Of a stretch of DNA of 64,000 bases, positions 32,913 through 41,447 are shown piece after piece. The stretch is taken from assembly GCA_900110395.1 (NCBI GenBank), contig FODP01000003.1, positions 62,001-126,000 of the forward strand, read 5' to 3'. The notes beneath the pieces are model-generated. The model was given only the letters and a program-made list of their open reading frames with translations, ran no database searches and was not told where the DNA came from. The position numbers were made by a program, and so were the translations under genes. Position 1 is the stretch's first letter. Every line of letters begins with the position of its first letter. Source of the DNA: Rhodospirillales bacterium URHD0017. GTDB taxonomy: Bacteria > Pseudomonadota > Alphaproteobacteria > Reyranellales > Reyranellaceae.

Positions 32913-33016
32913 TGCGTGACAACGCCCGCGCCGCAGCCCTGTTCCCGGGGGTGTCAAAGCTGTGTCCGGCCGCGACGGCCGTTGTCCTGCCCGGGTTCGG
33001 GATGAGACATCGATGC

Positions 33017-34489
33017 ATGCAAATCAGTTCTCCGATCGATGCGCCGGCGGCAGCTCCCGCCTATCGCCGACGTACGATCGCCACGAACTTCTTCGCCATG
33101 ACCGCGGTCAGCGGCATCGTCCTGCTGATCGGCATTTTCGCCACCGCCTACAGCCGGCGGGTGCTCGGCCCCGCGGCGATCGGCCAGGTGAACTGGAACG
33201 CGGCCCTGCTCGCCTTCCTCGCCCTGCTCGCCAGTCCCGGCCTGGCGCTCGTGGGACAGCGCGACATCGCCGCCAACCCCAAGGAGACCGCGTCGATCAC
33301 CTCCCTGGTGCTCGGGCTTCAGATGCTGTTCGGCCTTGTGGCCTACGCCGTCGTCGCAGCGATCGCGCTCCTCGATCCGCGCGGCGGGCAGGCCAGCATC
33401 TTGCTGCTGATCCAGGGCGTCATCATCCTGATCAATGTGGGCAGCACCATCTGGGTCCTGCAGGGGCACCAGCGCATGGCCGGTCCCGCCATCGCCTCGC
33501 TGGTCATCAACGTGCTGCAGATTCCCGCGCTGCTTCTGCTGGTCCGGGACCCGGGCGACATCTACCTGTTCGCTGCCTATACGCTGCCCTTCTCCCTCGC
33601 CCTGGTCGGCTACTATTTCTGGTATCTGCAGCGCCACGGCATCCTGCGCTTCGCCGACGTGCGGCCACGCCTGGCGGAGGGCAGCAAGCTCCTGGCCGAC
33701 GCCTGGCCGTTGGCGCTGTCGTTGCTGGCGGTGCTGGTTGTCTACAACGGCGGCGCGATCCTGCTGGGCTTCACGCACAGCGACATCGAGGTCGGCCTCT
33801 ACACCACGGCCTACAAGCTGATGTTCATCTCGACCGTGGTGAGCGGCGCCATGATGAACGCCTACTTCCCGGTGCTCTCGCAGGTCGCGAGCGATACGCA
33901 ACAGGCGAAGCGTGTGGCGTACGACTTTGCCACCCTGATGGTCTGGATGGGCCTGCCGATCGCCGCCCTCGGCTGGGCCTGCGGCCGCCATGTCAACGAT
34001 CTGCTGTTCGGCTCCCAGTTCGCCGCCGCCGGCCCCTACTTCGAATGGCTGTGCCTGGTCGTCGCGCTCACCTTCACCAACATCGGGCTGGGCACGCCCT
34101 TGTTGGCCTGGGGTCACCAGAAGCTTCATCTCAAGATCATCGCCACGTCGGCGCTCGCCAGCCTGGTGCTGAACGCGTTGTTGGTCCCACGCTACGGCGG
34201 TTGGGGTGCGGTGGCGGCCCTGCTGATGGCCGAGACCATGAGCCTCGTGATGCTGGCGATCGCCCGCCGGCGCCTGGAGCTGGGGCGCATCGCTTTGTTG
34301 CCGCTGCTGATCCCGCCTCTGCTTTGCTCGCTCGCCGTCGCGCTCGCCATCGCCGTCCTGCCGGCTTCGGCTCACCAGTTCTGGTGGCTGGAGGTTGCGG
34401 CCGGCACGGCGGTCCTGGGCGGCTGCCTGTTGCTCTTCGAGCGGCGCATCGCCAAGGCGGCGTGGGCCCTGGCAAGACGAGCGCGCTAG
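33017..34489 (+). CDS. Polysaccharide (Wzx/MATE-like) flippase family membrane protein
   Basis: The protein is about 490 aa with 12-14 hydrophobic segments. It has the MOP-superfamily start RRTIATNFFAMTAVSGIVLLIGIF and a central SGAMMNAYFPVLSQVA motif, where flippases usually have a conserved P-x-L loop. These proteins flip lipid-linked oligosaccharides to the periplasm. No other capsule or O-antigen genes surround it, though a GT2 gene is at 53744. The start is uncertain between 33002 and 33017; no clear ribosome-binding site is seen. Confidence 0.8.
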   Translation: MQISSPIDAPAAAPAYRRRTIATNFFAMTAVSGIVLLIGIFATAYSRRVLGPAAIGQVNWNAALLAFLALLASPGLALVGQRDIAANPKETASITSLVLGLQMLFGLVAYAVVAAIALLDPRGGQASILLLIQGVIILINVGSTIWVLQGHQRMAGPAIASLVINVLQIPALLLLVRDPGDIYLFAAYTLPFSLALVGYYFWYLQRHGILRFADVRPRLAEGSKLLADAWPLALSLLAVLVVYNGGAILLGFTHSDIEVGLYTTAYKLMFISTVVSGAMMNAYFPVLSQVASDTQQAKRVAYDFATLMVWMGLPIAALGWACGRHVNDLLFGSQFAAAGPYFEWLCLVVALTFTNIGLGTPLLAWGHQKLHLKIIATSALASLVLNALLVPRYGGWGAVAALLMAETMSLVMLAIARRRLELGRIALLPLLIPPLLCSLAVALAIAVLPASAHQFWWLEVAAGTAVLGGCLLLFERRIAKAAWALARRAR

Positions 34490-34545
34490 ACCCGATAGTC
34501 GGCGGCCTGCCATTGTATGGGCCAAAGCCCATCGTGGAGCACTCA

Positions 34546-35283
34546 ATGGCAGGCAAGATCTATGTCGGTATCGGCGGCTGGACCTTCGAGCCGTGGCGCG
34601 GCGTCTTCTATCCCGACGACCTCACGCAGAAGCGCGAGCTCGAGTACGCCAGCCGCAAGCTGAGCTCGATCGAGATCAACGGCACCTACTATTCGAGCTT
34701 CAAGCCGGCGAGCTGGGCCAAGTGGCGCGACGACACGCCGGACGGCTTCGTCTTTGCGGTGAAGGCCTCGCGCTTCTGCACCAACCGGCGTGTGCTGGCT
34801 GAAGCAGGCGAATCGATCCAGCGTTTCTTCGCCCAGGGCATCGTCGAGCTCAAGGACCGGCTGGGGCCGGTGAACTGGCAGTTCATGGGCACCAAGAAGT
34901 TCGACCCGGAGGATTTCGAAGCGTTCCTCAAGCTCCTGCCCAAGGAGGTCGGCAAGCTGCCGGTGCGCCACGCGCTGGAAGTGCGCCACGACAGCTTCAA
35001 GGACAAGCGCTTCTACGACCTCGCCCGCAAGTACAACGCGGCCATCGTCTTCGCCCACGACAAGGACTTCCCCGAGATCGACGAGCCGACCGCAGATTTC
35101 ACCTATGCCCGGCTGATGGGCTCGGAGGAGAAGGTCAAGACCGGCTACAAGCCCGCCGAGCTCGACAAGTGGGCCAAGCGCGCCAAGGCGTGGGGCAAGA
35201 AGGGCGACGCTTTCGTCTACTTCATCTCGGGCGCCAAGGTGCGCAATCCGGCAGCGGCACAGGCTCTGATGGCCAAGGTCTAG
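34546..35283 (+). CDS. DUF72 (YecE-like) family protein
   Basis: The 245-aa protein has a TIM-barrel-like DUF72 fold: YVGIGGWTFEPWRGVFYPD at the start, the SSIEINGTYYSSFKPASWAKW segment and LEVRHDSFKDKRF. The biochemical function of the family is not established. GGAG precedes the ATG at 34546. The same frame runs open far upstream across the flippase gene, but that part is out-of-frame shadow. It lies 17 bp from the hydrolase gene. Confidence 0.88.
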   Translation: MAGKIYVGIGGWTFEPWRGVFYPDDLTQKRELEYASRKLSSIEINGTYYSSFKPASWAKWRDDTPDGFVFAVKASRFCTNRRVLAEAGESIQRFFAQGIVELKDRLGPVNWQFMGTKKFDPEDFEAFLKLLPKEVGKLPVRHALEVRHDSFKDKRFYDLARKYNAAIVFAHDKDFPEIDEPTADFTYARLMGSEEKVKTGYKPAELDKWAKRAKAWGKKGDAFVYFISGAKVRNPAAAQALMAKV

Positions 35284-35300
35284 AGGGGAGCGTAGCGTTC

Positions 35301-36149
35301 ATGGTTCAGCCCTTTCCCCCTGGTATGCGTGTCGAGGAGATCGAAGCCGACGGTGTAACGATCCACACCCGCGTCGGCGGCGCGGGACCCGCCGTCGTCA
35401 TGCTGCACGGCTTTGCCGACACTGGCGACATGTGGGCGCCGCTGGCGGCAGCATTGATTGGCGAACGCACGGTGGTGGTGCCCGACCTGCGCGGCATGGG
35501 CCTATCGTCCCATCCGGCCGGCGGCTACGACAAGAAGACCCAGGGGCAGGACATCGCCCGCGTGCTCGACAAGCTTGGCATCGACAAGGCCGACCTCGTC
35601 ACCCACGACATCGGCAACATGGTGGGCTACGCCTTCGCCGCGCAGTTCCCGGCGCGTGTGACGCGCTGGGTGGCGATGGATGCGCCGCTGCCCGGCATCG
35701 GACCGTGGGATGAGATCCTGAAAAGCCCGATGCTCTGGCACTTCAATTTCCGCGGCCCCGACATGGAGCGGCTGGTCGCGGGCCGCGAGCGCATCTATCT
35801 CGACCGCTTCTGGAATGAGCTGTCGGCCAACCCCAAGGCAATCGACGAAGCGACCCGCGACCACTACGCGGCTCTTTACGCGCGGCCCGGCGGCATGCAC
35901 TCAGCCTTCGAGCAGTTCGCCGCCTTCACCCAGGACGCCGTCGACAACAAGGCCTTCGCCGCCAAGGGCAAGCTTGGCATGCCCGTGCTGGCGATCGGCG
36001 CCGACAAGTCGTTCGGCACCGTCCAGGCCGACGTGCTGCGCCTGGTCGCCAGCAACGTCACCGGTCAGGGCATTGCCAACTCCGGCCACTGGCTGATGGA
36101 GGAGCAGCCGGCAGCGACCGTCGCCGCGATCACGGCCTTCCTTGGCTAG
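35301..36149 (+). CDS. Alpha/beta hydrolase with an aspartate nucleophile (epoxide hydrolase/haloalkanoate dehalogenase-like)
   Basis: The 282-aa protein has the HGFADTGDMW oxyanion segment and a nucleophile elbow THDIGNMVGY where an aspartate replaces serine, as in epoxide hydrolases and haloacetate dehalogenases. The catalytic histidine is in IANSGHWLMEEQP at the C-terminus. Substrate unknown. GGGGAG sits about 13 nt upstream of the ATG. The DUF72 gene precedes it closely and the end overlaps the convergent AhpD-like gene by 4 bp. Confidence 0.83.
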   Translation: MVQPFPPGMRVEEIEADGVTIHTRVGGAGPAVVMLHGFADTGDMWAPLAAALIGERTVVVPDLRGMGLSSHPAGGYDKKTQGQDIARVLDKLGIDKADLVTHDIGNMVGYAFAAQFPARVTRWVAMDAPLPGIGPWDEILKSPMLWHFNFRGPDMERLVAGRERIYLDRFWNELSANPKAIDEATRDHYAALYARPGGMHSAFEQFAAFTQDAVDNKAFAAKGKLGMPVLAIGADKSFGTVQADVLRLVASNVTGQGIANSGHWLMEEQPAATVAAITAFLG

Positions 36150-36589
36150 CTACCAGGTGGTCTTCGCAGGCTGATCGCCAAGCGATTGAACAGGTTGATC
36201 AGGCCGATCGCGATCGTCAGATCGGACACTTCCTTGGGCTGGAACTCGGCCGACACCGCGGCGAAAGCCTCGTCGGAGGCGTGGGTCTCGGAGATCCGCG
36301 TCACTTCCTCGGCCCATTGCAAGGCAGCCTTCTCCTTGGCCGAGAATAGATCGCCCGCCTCGCGCCAGGCCTGCAGCAGCATGATCTTCTCGACCGGCAC
36401 ACCCTCCTTCTGCAAGTCGCGCGAGTGCGAGTCGATGCAGTAGGCACAGCCGTTGATCTGCGACGCCCGCATGAAGACCAGATCGAGCAGGGTCTTGGGC
36501 AGGCCCGAGCTCGTGACGTACAGGTAGACGCCGCCGACGGCACGCACGCCGGCGGCTGACAGCTTCTGGTAATCGAGACGCGGGGTCAT
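36146..36589 (-). CDS. AhpD-like carboxymuconolactone decarboxylase family protein
   Basis: The 147-aa protein has the CMD-domain core with the redox pair C-x2-C and downstream histidine in QINGCAYCIDSHSRDL, as in alkylhydroperoxidase AhpD. LNLFNRLAISLR closes the domain. It is presumably a thiol-dependent peroxidase-like protein in the cytoplasm. AGGAGCTGCC precedes the ATG at 36589, which fixes the start. It is divergent from the ArsR-led gene set. Confidence 0.87.
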   Translation of the reverse strand: MTPRLDYQKLSAAGVRAVGGVYLYVTSSGLPKTLLDLVFMRASQINGCAYCIDSHSRDLQKEGVPVEKIMLLQAWREAGDLFSAKEKAALQWAEEVTRISETHASDEAFAAVSAEFQPKEVSDLTIAIGLINLFNRLAISLRRPPGS

Positions 36590-36659
36590 GGGCAGCTCCT
36601 TTACGGCTGTCAGCCTCCCACACGATCGGTCCATTCCACCAGATGGACCGAACGCCGGC

Positions 36660-36706
36660 TTGACTCGGGGCGTCTGGCGCCCATAAACTTAACTTTATGG
36701 TTAACT
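36660..36706 (+). promoter_or_regulatory. Promoter and ArsR operator overlapping the ArsR start codon
   Basis: TTGACT (36660-36665) and CATAAA (36682-36687) fit -35 and -10 boxes with a 16-nt spacer, placing the transcript start at about 36694, only a few bases before the ATG at 36697. No Shine-Dalgarno precedes that ATG, so the mRNA is probably leaderless. A perfect inverted repeat CCATAAA-N6-TTTATGG (36681-36700) covers the -10 box and the start codon, and TTAACT repeats at 36690 and 36701. This layout suits autorepression by the ArsR protein. Confidence 0.6.
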
Positions 36707-37116
36707 ATCAAACCGCCGTGCTCGACCGCACCTTCGCCGCCCTGGCCGATCCGACCCGGCGCGCCCTGCTGGCGCGGCTCGACGAGGAGAAAGGGCTGAG
36801 CGTCAGCGAGCTGGCGCGGCCCTTCCCGGTCTCGTTGCCCGCCATCATGAAGCATCTCGACGTGCTGTCGGACGCGGGCCTGATCGAGCGCACCAAGTCG
36901 GGCCGCACGGTGACCTGCCAGCTCAAGGCCGCGCCCATGGAGCAAGCGATGAATTGGCTCGCCCGCTACGAACGCTACTGGACCGAGCAGCTCGACCGGC
37001 TCGCGGCATTCCTGGAGGAGGATTCATGGCAAGCAAGCCCAGCCTCGCCCTCAAGCGGCGCTTCAAAGCGTCGCCGGCGCAGCTCTTCGAGGCCTGGACG
37101 CAGCCGCAAAAAATGA
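36697..37116 (+). CDS. ArsR-family transcriptional regulator
   Basis: This is a winged-helix repressor of the ArsR type: AVLDRTFAALADPTRRALLARL, then the recognition helix region LPAIMKHLDVLSDAGLIERTKSGR. No metal-binding cysteine motif is present, as in the ArsR proteins that are paired with SRPBCC genes. The 139-aa frame continues 91 bp into the SRPBCC gene, giving a low-complexity serine/arginine tail (about 30 residues) not usual for the family. The start has no Shine-Dalgarno and appears leaderless. It heads the run SRPBCC, transglutaminase, DUF899, VOC. Confidence 0.85.
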   Translation: MVNYQTAVLDRTFAALADPTRRALLARLDEEKGLSVSELARPFPVSLPAIMKHLDVLSDAGLIERTKSGRTVTCQLKAAPMEQAMNWLARYERYWTEQLDRLAAFLEEDSWQASPASPSSGASKRRRRSSSRPGRSRKK

Positions 37117-37457
37117 TCCGCTGGTGGGGCGTCACCGGCCATCCCAAGACGCCCGTCGCCGAAGCCGAGGTCAAGGTCGGCGGCCGCTTCCGCGTGCAGT
37201 TCCACACGCCCGACGGCGAGCATCAAAGCGTGAGCGGCGTCTATCGCGAGATCGTGCCGGACCGCAAGCTCGTCTTCTCGTGGGCCTGGCAGAGCACGCC
37301 CGAGCGCGAATCGCAGGTCACGGTCGATCTCAAGCCGGAGGGTGACAGCACTGTCCTCACCCTGACACACGAGCAGTTCTTCAACGAGACGGCACGCGAC
37401 GATCACCGTCGCGGCTGGACGCTGGCGCTCGACAATCTGGAGAAGGTCTTTCCATGA
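37026..37457 (+). CDS. SRPBCC (AHSA1/START-like) domain protein
   Basis: The 143-aa protein has the AHSA1-type helix-grip fold: LKRRFKASPAQLFEAWTQPQ, MIRWWGVTGHP, GGRFRVQF, and the C-terminal GWTLALDNLEKVF helix. Such proteins bind hydrophobic ligands and are commonly encoded beside ArsR regulators. GAGGAGGATTC gives a strong ribosome-binding site for the ATG at 37026, inside the ArsR frame. It overlaps the next gene by 4 bp. Confidence 0.88.
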   Translation: MASKPSLALKRRFKASPAQLFEAWTQPQKMIRWWGVTGHPKTPVAEAEVKVGGRFRVQFHTPDGEHQSVSGVYREIVPDRKLVFSWAWQSTPERESQVTVDLKPEGDSTVLTLTHEQFFNETARDDHRRGWTLALDNLEKVFP

Positions 37458-38311
37458 ACATCGACGCCTTTCGCGCCCCGATAGCCATGAGCGATGCCGG
37501 AGCCAAGGGCGCGCTGCTCGATGGCTTGCCGAAGGATGTCGGCGGCCTAGCCAAGGTCGTCCAGGGCCTTCTGATCCATGAACACATCGCCTCGGCCTAC
37601 GGCGTCACCCTGTCGGCCGAGCAGCATGCGCAGGCCCATATGCGCGGCGTCGAGAAGATGCTCGGCTGCATCGCCCGCCAGGACAGCCGGCCGTTGCCGC
37701 AGGCCCGGTCGCCCAGCGAGCGCGTGGTCGGCGTCTGCCGGCATTTCACGCTGCTGCACGTCGCCATGCTGCGTCGGCAGGGAGTGGCGGCGCGGGCACG
37801 CTGCGGCTTCGGCGCCTACTTCGAGAAGGGCAAATTCATCGACCACTGGGTCACGGAATACTGGAACGAGAGCCAGCAGCGCTGGGTGCTGGTCGATGCC
37901 CAGCTCGACCAGCGCCAGCGCGAGCTGTTCGCCATCGCCTTCGATCCGCTCGACGTGCCGCGCGAGCAGTTCCTGGTGGCGGGCGACGCCTGGCAGCTCT
38001 GCCGCAGCGGCAAGGCCGATGCCGGCGCGTTCGGCATCCTCGACATGCACGGCCTGTGGTTCATCGCCGGCAACGTCATCCGTGACGTGGCCGCGCTCAA
38101 CAATCACGAAATGCTGCCGTGGGATGTCTGGGGTGCGATGACCCAGAACGAGGCCGAGCTCGACCTGCCCTTCATCGATCAGCTCGCCGTCTTCTCGCAC
38201 GCGCCCGACCGCCACTTCGGCGATCTGCGCGCGGCCTACAAGGACAAGCGGGTCGCCGTGCCCGGCACGGTGTTCAATGCCGTCCTCAACCGTCCCGATC
38301 CCGTCCCCTGA
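37454..38311 (+). CDS. Transglutaminase-like superfamily protein
   Basis: The 285-aa protein has the papain-like transglutaminase triad in order: cysteine in VVGVCRHFTLLH (near 95), histidine in FIDHWVTEYW (near 131) and aspartate in WVLVDAQLD (near 148). There is no signal peptide, so it is cytoplasmic. Family members cross-link or hydrolyse peptides; the substrate is unknown. ATGA overlap with the SRPBCC gene indicates coupling. Confidence 0.85.
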   Translation: MNIDAFRAPIAMSDAGAKGALLDGLPKDVGGLAKVVQGLLIHEHIASAYGVTLSAEQHAQAHMRGVEKMLGCIARQDSRPLPQARSPSERVVGVCRHFTLLHVAMLRRQGVAARARCGFGAYFEKGKFIDHWVTEYWNESQQRWVLVDAQLDQRQRELFAIAFDPLDVPREQFLVAGDAWQLCRSGKADAGAFGILDMHGLWFIAGNVIRDVAALNNHEMLPWDVWGAMTQNEAELDLPFIDQLAVFSHAPDRHFGDLRAAYKDKRVAVPGTVFNAVLNRPDPVP

Positions 38312-38322
38312 AGGAGGCCATC

Positions 38323-39057
38323 ATGCATGCGCACAAGACCGTCTCCCGCGACGAATGGCTGGAAGCGCGCCGCGAGCTGCTTGCCAAGGAGAAGGCGCAT
38401 CTGCGCGCGCACGACGAGCTCGCGCGCCAGCGCCGCGAGCTGCCCTGGGTCAAGGTCGACAAGAGCTACGTGTTCGACGGGCCGAACGGCAAAGAGACGC
38501 TTCCCGACCTGTTCGCCGGCCGCAGCCAGCTCATCGTCAAGCACTTCATGTTCGGACCGGACTGGCAGGAAGGCTGCGTCGGCTGCTCGTTCGGCGCCGA
38601 CCAGATGGAGGGCTCCCTGGTCCATCTCGTCAATCACGACGTGATGATGATCGCCGTCTCGCGCGCGCCATATCCCAGGATAGCGGCCTTCCACAAGCGC
38701 ATGGGCTGGCCGTTCAAATGGGTGTCGTCGGCCGGCTCGGACTTCAACTTCGACTACAACGTGTCGTTCACCGAGGAGCAGAAGGCCACGGGCAAGGTCT
38801 TCTACAATTTCGAGGAACGGGACTGGGTGAGCGACGAGCTGCCCGGCTTCAGCGTCTTCACCAGGGATGAGACCGGCCAGATTTTCCATACGTATTCGGT
38901 ATTTGCCCGTGGCACCGAAGATGTCGGAACGGTCTACGGCTTCCTCGACATCACGCCCAAGGGCCGCGACGAACCGCCCGGCGGGAACCTTTCCCACTGG
39001 GTCCGCCATCACGACAAATATGAGGAAAAGGCCGGAAATTCCTGCTGCCACGGCTGA
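38323..39057 (+). CDS. DUF899 thioredoxin-like family protein
   Basis: The 244-aa protein belongs to the DUF899 thioredoxin-fold family: TVSRDEWLEARRELLAKEK at the start, FGPDWQEGCVGCSFGADQM with a C-x2-C pair, and a terminal NLSHWVRHHDKY. The redox function is inferred from the fold. AAGGAGG lies upstream of the ATG at 38323; a second ATG follows 4 nt later out of frame. It is the fourth gene of the ArsR run, 11 bp after the transglutaminase. Confidence 0.88.
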   Translation: MHAHKTVSRDEWLEARRELLAKEKAHLRAHDELARQRRELPWVKVDKSYVFDGPNGKETLPDLFAGRSQLIVKHFMFGPDWQEGCVGCSFGADQMEGSLVHLVNHDVMMIAVSRAPYPRIAAFHKRMGWPFKWVSSAGSDFNFDYNVSFTEEQKATGKVFYNFEERDWVSDELPGFSVFTRDETGQIFHTYSVFARGTEDVGTVYGFLDITPKGRDEPPGGNLSHWVRHHDKYEEKAGNSCCHG

Positions 39058-39103
39058 GCCGGACTGGGTAGACTGGCGGCCAACGAATCGCAGGAGGGAT
39101 TGG

Positions 39104-39577
39104 ATGCCCGCACTTTCGTTGGACCACTGGAATATCTATTGCAAAGACCTCGACGCCACGGTGCGCTTCTACGAGCGCTACGTGGGTCTCAAGAACGGCG
39201 ACCGTCCGCCGTTCATGTTCCCCGGAGCGTGGATGTATGCCGGCGAGAAGCCGATCCTGCACATCGTCTCCGAGACCAAGCGCAAGGATCACGGCAGCGG
39301 CGCCATCGACCATGTCGCCATCAACTGCTCGGACATCCGCGGCACCATCGACCAGATCAAGAAGGACGGCGTGCCGTACGAGGTCCGCAAGGTGCCGGCG
39401 CGGCCCCTGCAGCAGGTCTTCGTGCACGACCCCGACGGCGTCATGATCGAGCTGAATTTCTGGCACGAGGCCGACGTGCCCGAGCTCAAGGAGACCGGCA
39501 AGGCGCCTGTCGCCCGTGACGCGCTCGCCAAGAAGGCCAAGCCCAAGGGCAAGAAGCAGCTCGTCGGCGCGAAGTAA
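39104..39577 (+). CDS. VOC (glyoxalase/bleomycin resistance) family protein
   Basis: The 157-aa protein has one VOC module: LDHWNIYCKDLDATVRFYERYVGL with the first metal histidine, and the second half IDHVAINCSDIRGTIDQIKK and VFVHDPDGVMIELNFW with histidine and glutamate ligands. The lysine-rich tail (KKAKPKGKKQ) is an addition. The substrate is unknown. CAGGAGGGATTGG precedes the ATG. It is last in the ArsR-led run, followed by a strong hairpin. Confidence 0.87.
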   Translation: MPALSLDHWNIYCKDLDATVRFYERYVGLKNGDRPPFMFPGAWMYAGEKPILHIVSETKRKDHGSGAIDHVAINCSDIRGTIDQIKKDGVPYEVRKVPARPLQQVFVHDPDGVMIELNFWHEADVPELKETGKAPVARDALAKKAKPKGKKQLVGAK

Positions 39578-39584
39578 TCTTGGA

Positions 39585-39614
39585 GCGCGGACCTCCAGGT
39601 CCGGAGGTCCGCGC
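39585..39614. terminator. Bidirectional terminator-like hairpin between convergent genes
   Basis: GCGCGGACCTCC (39585-39596) and GGAGGTCCGCGC (39603-39614) form a perfect 12-bp stem around a 6-nt loop. It lies between the VOC stop at 39577 and the GGCT stop at 39624, so it can serve both transcripts. There is no T-run, so termination may need Rho or a repeat-binding protein. Confidence 0.6.
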
Positions 39615-39623
39615 ACCGATGAG

Positions 39624-40097
39624 TCAAACCACCGTCGGTGTCTCGCTCAGCCGGCGGAAATAGTCGGCCGGCAGCAGGTCGCGGCCGGCCAGCAGATGGG
39701 TGAGATAATCCCGGGTCGGGCGCAGGTCCTCGCCCGTCAGCAATGCCACATAGGTGATCGCCTCGACCGTGACGCCGGCGTCGTCGCGAAACACCGGCAC
39801 GATCCGGCGCTCATAGTGGCCGCCGGCCACGCCCTCGTAGCGGTCCAGCACCTCGAAACCCGTAGCCGGCAGCAGGTTCAGCGTGCCGTGCACCACCTCG
39901 CCCGGCGCCAGGACGATGTTGCCCGCGCCGGTGCCCGGCACGCGCCCCTGCTTGTTGAAGGCGAGCCGCCAGCCGTCGAGCCGGCCTGCGATCCGCTCGC
40001 CCGCGCCTACGCCTTCTGGCTTCAACCGTTCCTCGAAAAGCCGGAGCGCGCTCATGTTGGAACCGTAGGCGAAGTACCAGCTCAGACCACCTTCCAT
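39624..40097 (-). CDS. Gamma-glutamylcyclotransferase-like protein
   Basis: The 157-aa protein has the GGCT/AIG2 fold: WYFAYGSNMSALRL (the YGSN motif) at the N-terminus and the catalytic glutamate in LDRYEGVAGGHYER near residue 88. Family enzymes release 5-oxoproline from gamma-glutamyl peptides. Its first 16 bp overlap the end of the cyclase gene, so the two form a minus-strand operon. Confidence 0.85.
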   Translation of the reverse strand: MEGGLSWYFAYGSNMSALRLFEERLKPEGVGAGERIAGRLDGWRLAFNKQGRVPGTGAGNIVLAPGEVVHGTLNLLPATGFEVLDRYEGVAGGHYERRIVPVFRDDAGVTVEAITYVALLTGEDLRPTRDYLTHLLAGRDLLPADYFRRLSETPTVV

Positions 40098-41380
40098 ACC
40101 CGCACTTCCTGATCATAGCCGCGGATCGGCAGCGGCCCGAGATCGGTCGCGCCGTCGGTGCCGATGGTAGCCTGATGCACCGAGCCCGAGATCAGGAGCT
40201 GCGAGCCCGTTTCCTTGGTGAGCTGCTCCAGCCGCGCGGCGAGGTTCACGGTGTCGCCGATCACGGTGTATTCCTTGCGCCGCGGCGAGCCGACGGTGCC
40301 GGTCACCGCCTCCCCGAGATGGATGCCGATGCCGACGCGCAGCGTCGTCTGTGGTCGCACCTTGTTCCAGCGCTCGACCGCCTCCAGCATGCCGCGTGCG
40401 GCGGCGAGCGCATTGGCCGCTGCCTTGGGATCTTCCAGCGGCGCGCCGAACAGGGCGAGAAAGCCGTCGCCCAGGAACTTGTTGATGATGCCGTGGTTGC
40501 GGTCGACGATGTCGATCATCTCGGCGAAAAAGTCGTTCAGCAACGCCACGGTATCGCCGGCCGGCCGCATGCGCGTCATCGCCGTGAAGCCTCTGATGTC
40601 GAGGAACAGCACGCAGACCTCGCGCATCTCGCTCGGCGGGTCGCTGTGGGACGCCAGCAGGCGGTCGACCACCGCCGGCGAGACGTGCTGGCCGAACATG
40701 TTGGTGATGCGATCGCGCGCGGCCGCGGCGGCTACAGACTTGTCGAACTGGCGCCGCAGGCTGCCGGCGACGATGCCGGCGATCACGCCGGCGGCCAGCA
40801 GCACGACACTGCGGCTGAGGTGGTAGATCAGGGCGTGTTCGGGCGAGATTGAATACGCCTCCAGCGGGATGAGCCACAAGACCAGCAGGAACTGCTGCAC
40901 CGCCGCGACGGCGCCGGTCCACAGGGACAGCCAGAAATCGAGCCGCAAGGTCGACAGCAGGATGAACACGAAATAGAGCATTGGCGGCCAGAAGCCGAAG
41001 ACCGTCGTCGGCTGCATGTGATGGCTGAGGACAAAGATGACGACGCTCGGCAGGCTGGTCTCGACGAAGGCATTGCCAAACCGGGCATAGCGCGGAAAAT
41101 CGCTGTCGTGCGACGCCCGCCAACGCAGCACGAACAGGACAACGACTTCGTAGAGGGCGAACGGACCTATGCTGACCAGCGGCTCCCACCAGCTGAGGCC
41201 GGTCCGGAAGATGCGCTGGAACAGTTCGGCAAGCAGGCCGGCAGCGGTCACTGTCGTGATGAGCAGAATCGTCAGAACGACTGCCAGAACCTGCACACGC
41301 TGGATCTCGCTGCGCAGGATCTCGCGGCGCAGCTCTCTGGCATAACCGTCGGCTACGCTGTCTGGGGTCGCTTCGGCCAT
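40082..41380 (-). CDS. Membrane-bound class III adenylate/guanylate cyclase
   Basis: The 432-aa protein has about six N-terminal membrane helices (residues 30-205) and a C-terminal class III cyclase domain (250-430). Metal aspartates are D261 in FLDIRGFTAMT and D305 in GDGFLALFG; the lysine in NKFLGDG favours ATP, and GDTVNLAARLE carries the transition-state asparagine and arginine. It probably makes cAMP in response to a membrane signal. The ATG at 41380 was chosen because the frame further upstream overlaps the divergent esterase with implausible sequence. Confidence 0.87.
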   Translation of the reverse strand: MAEATPDSVADGYARELRREILRSEIQRVQVLAVVLTILLITTVTAAGLLAELFQRIFRTGLSWWEPLVSIGPFALYEVVVLFVLRWRASHDSDFPRYARFGNAFVETSLPSVVIFVLSHHMQPTTVFGFWPPMLYFVFILLSTLRLDFWLSLWTGAVAAVQQFLLVLWLIPLEAYSISPEHALIYHLSRSVVLLAAGVIAGIVAGSLRRQFDKSVAAAAARDRITNMFGQHVSPAVVDRLLASHSDPPSEMREVCVLFLDIRGFTAMTRMRPAGDTVALLNDFFAEMIDIVDRNHGIINKFLGDGFLALFGAPLEDPKAAANALAAARGMLEAVERWNKVRPQTTLRVGIGIHLGEAVTGTVGSPRRKEYTVIGDTVNLAARLEQLTKETGSQLLISGSVHQATIGTDGATDLGPLPIRGYDQEVRVWKVV

Positions 41381-41447
41381 CGGAAGACCGACCCTAGCCG
41401 GCGCTCCGAGGCTCCACAACGGCTGAGCGAGATGGTAGGAACGGGTC

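Noticed and set aside
32962..34545. Long upstream extension of the DUF72 frame
   Set aside because: It is a shadow of the flippase gene; a good ribosome-binding site and homology both place the start at 34546.
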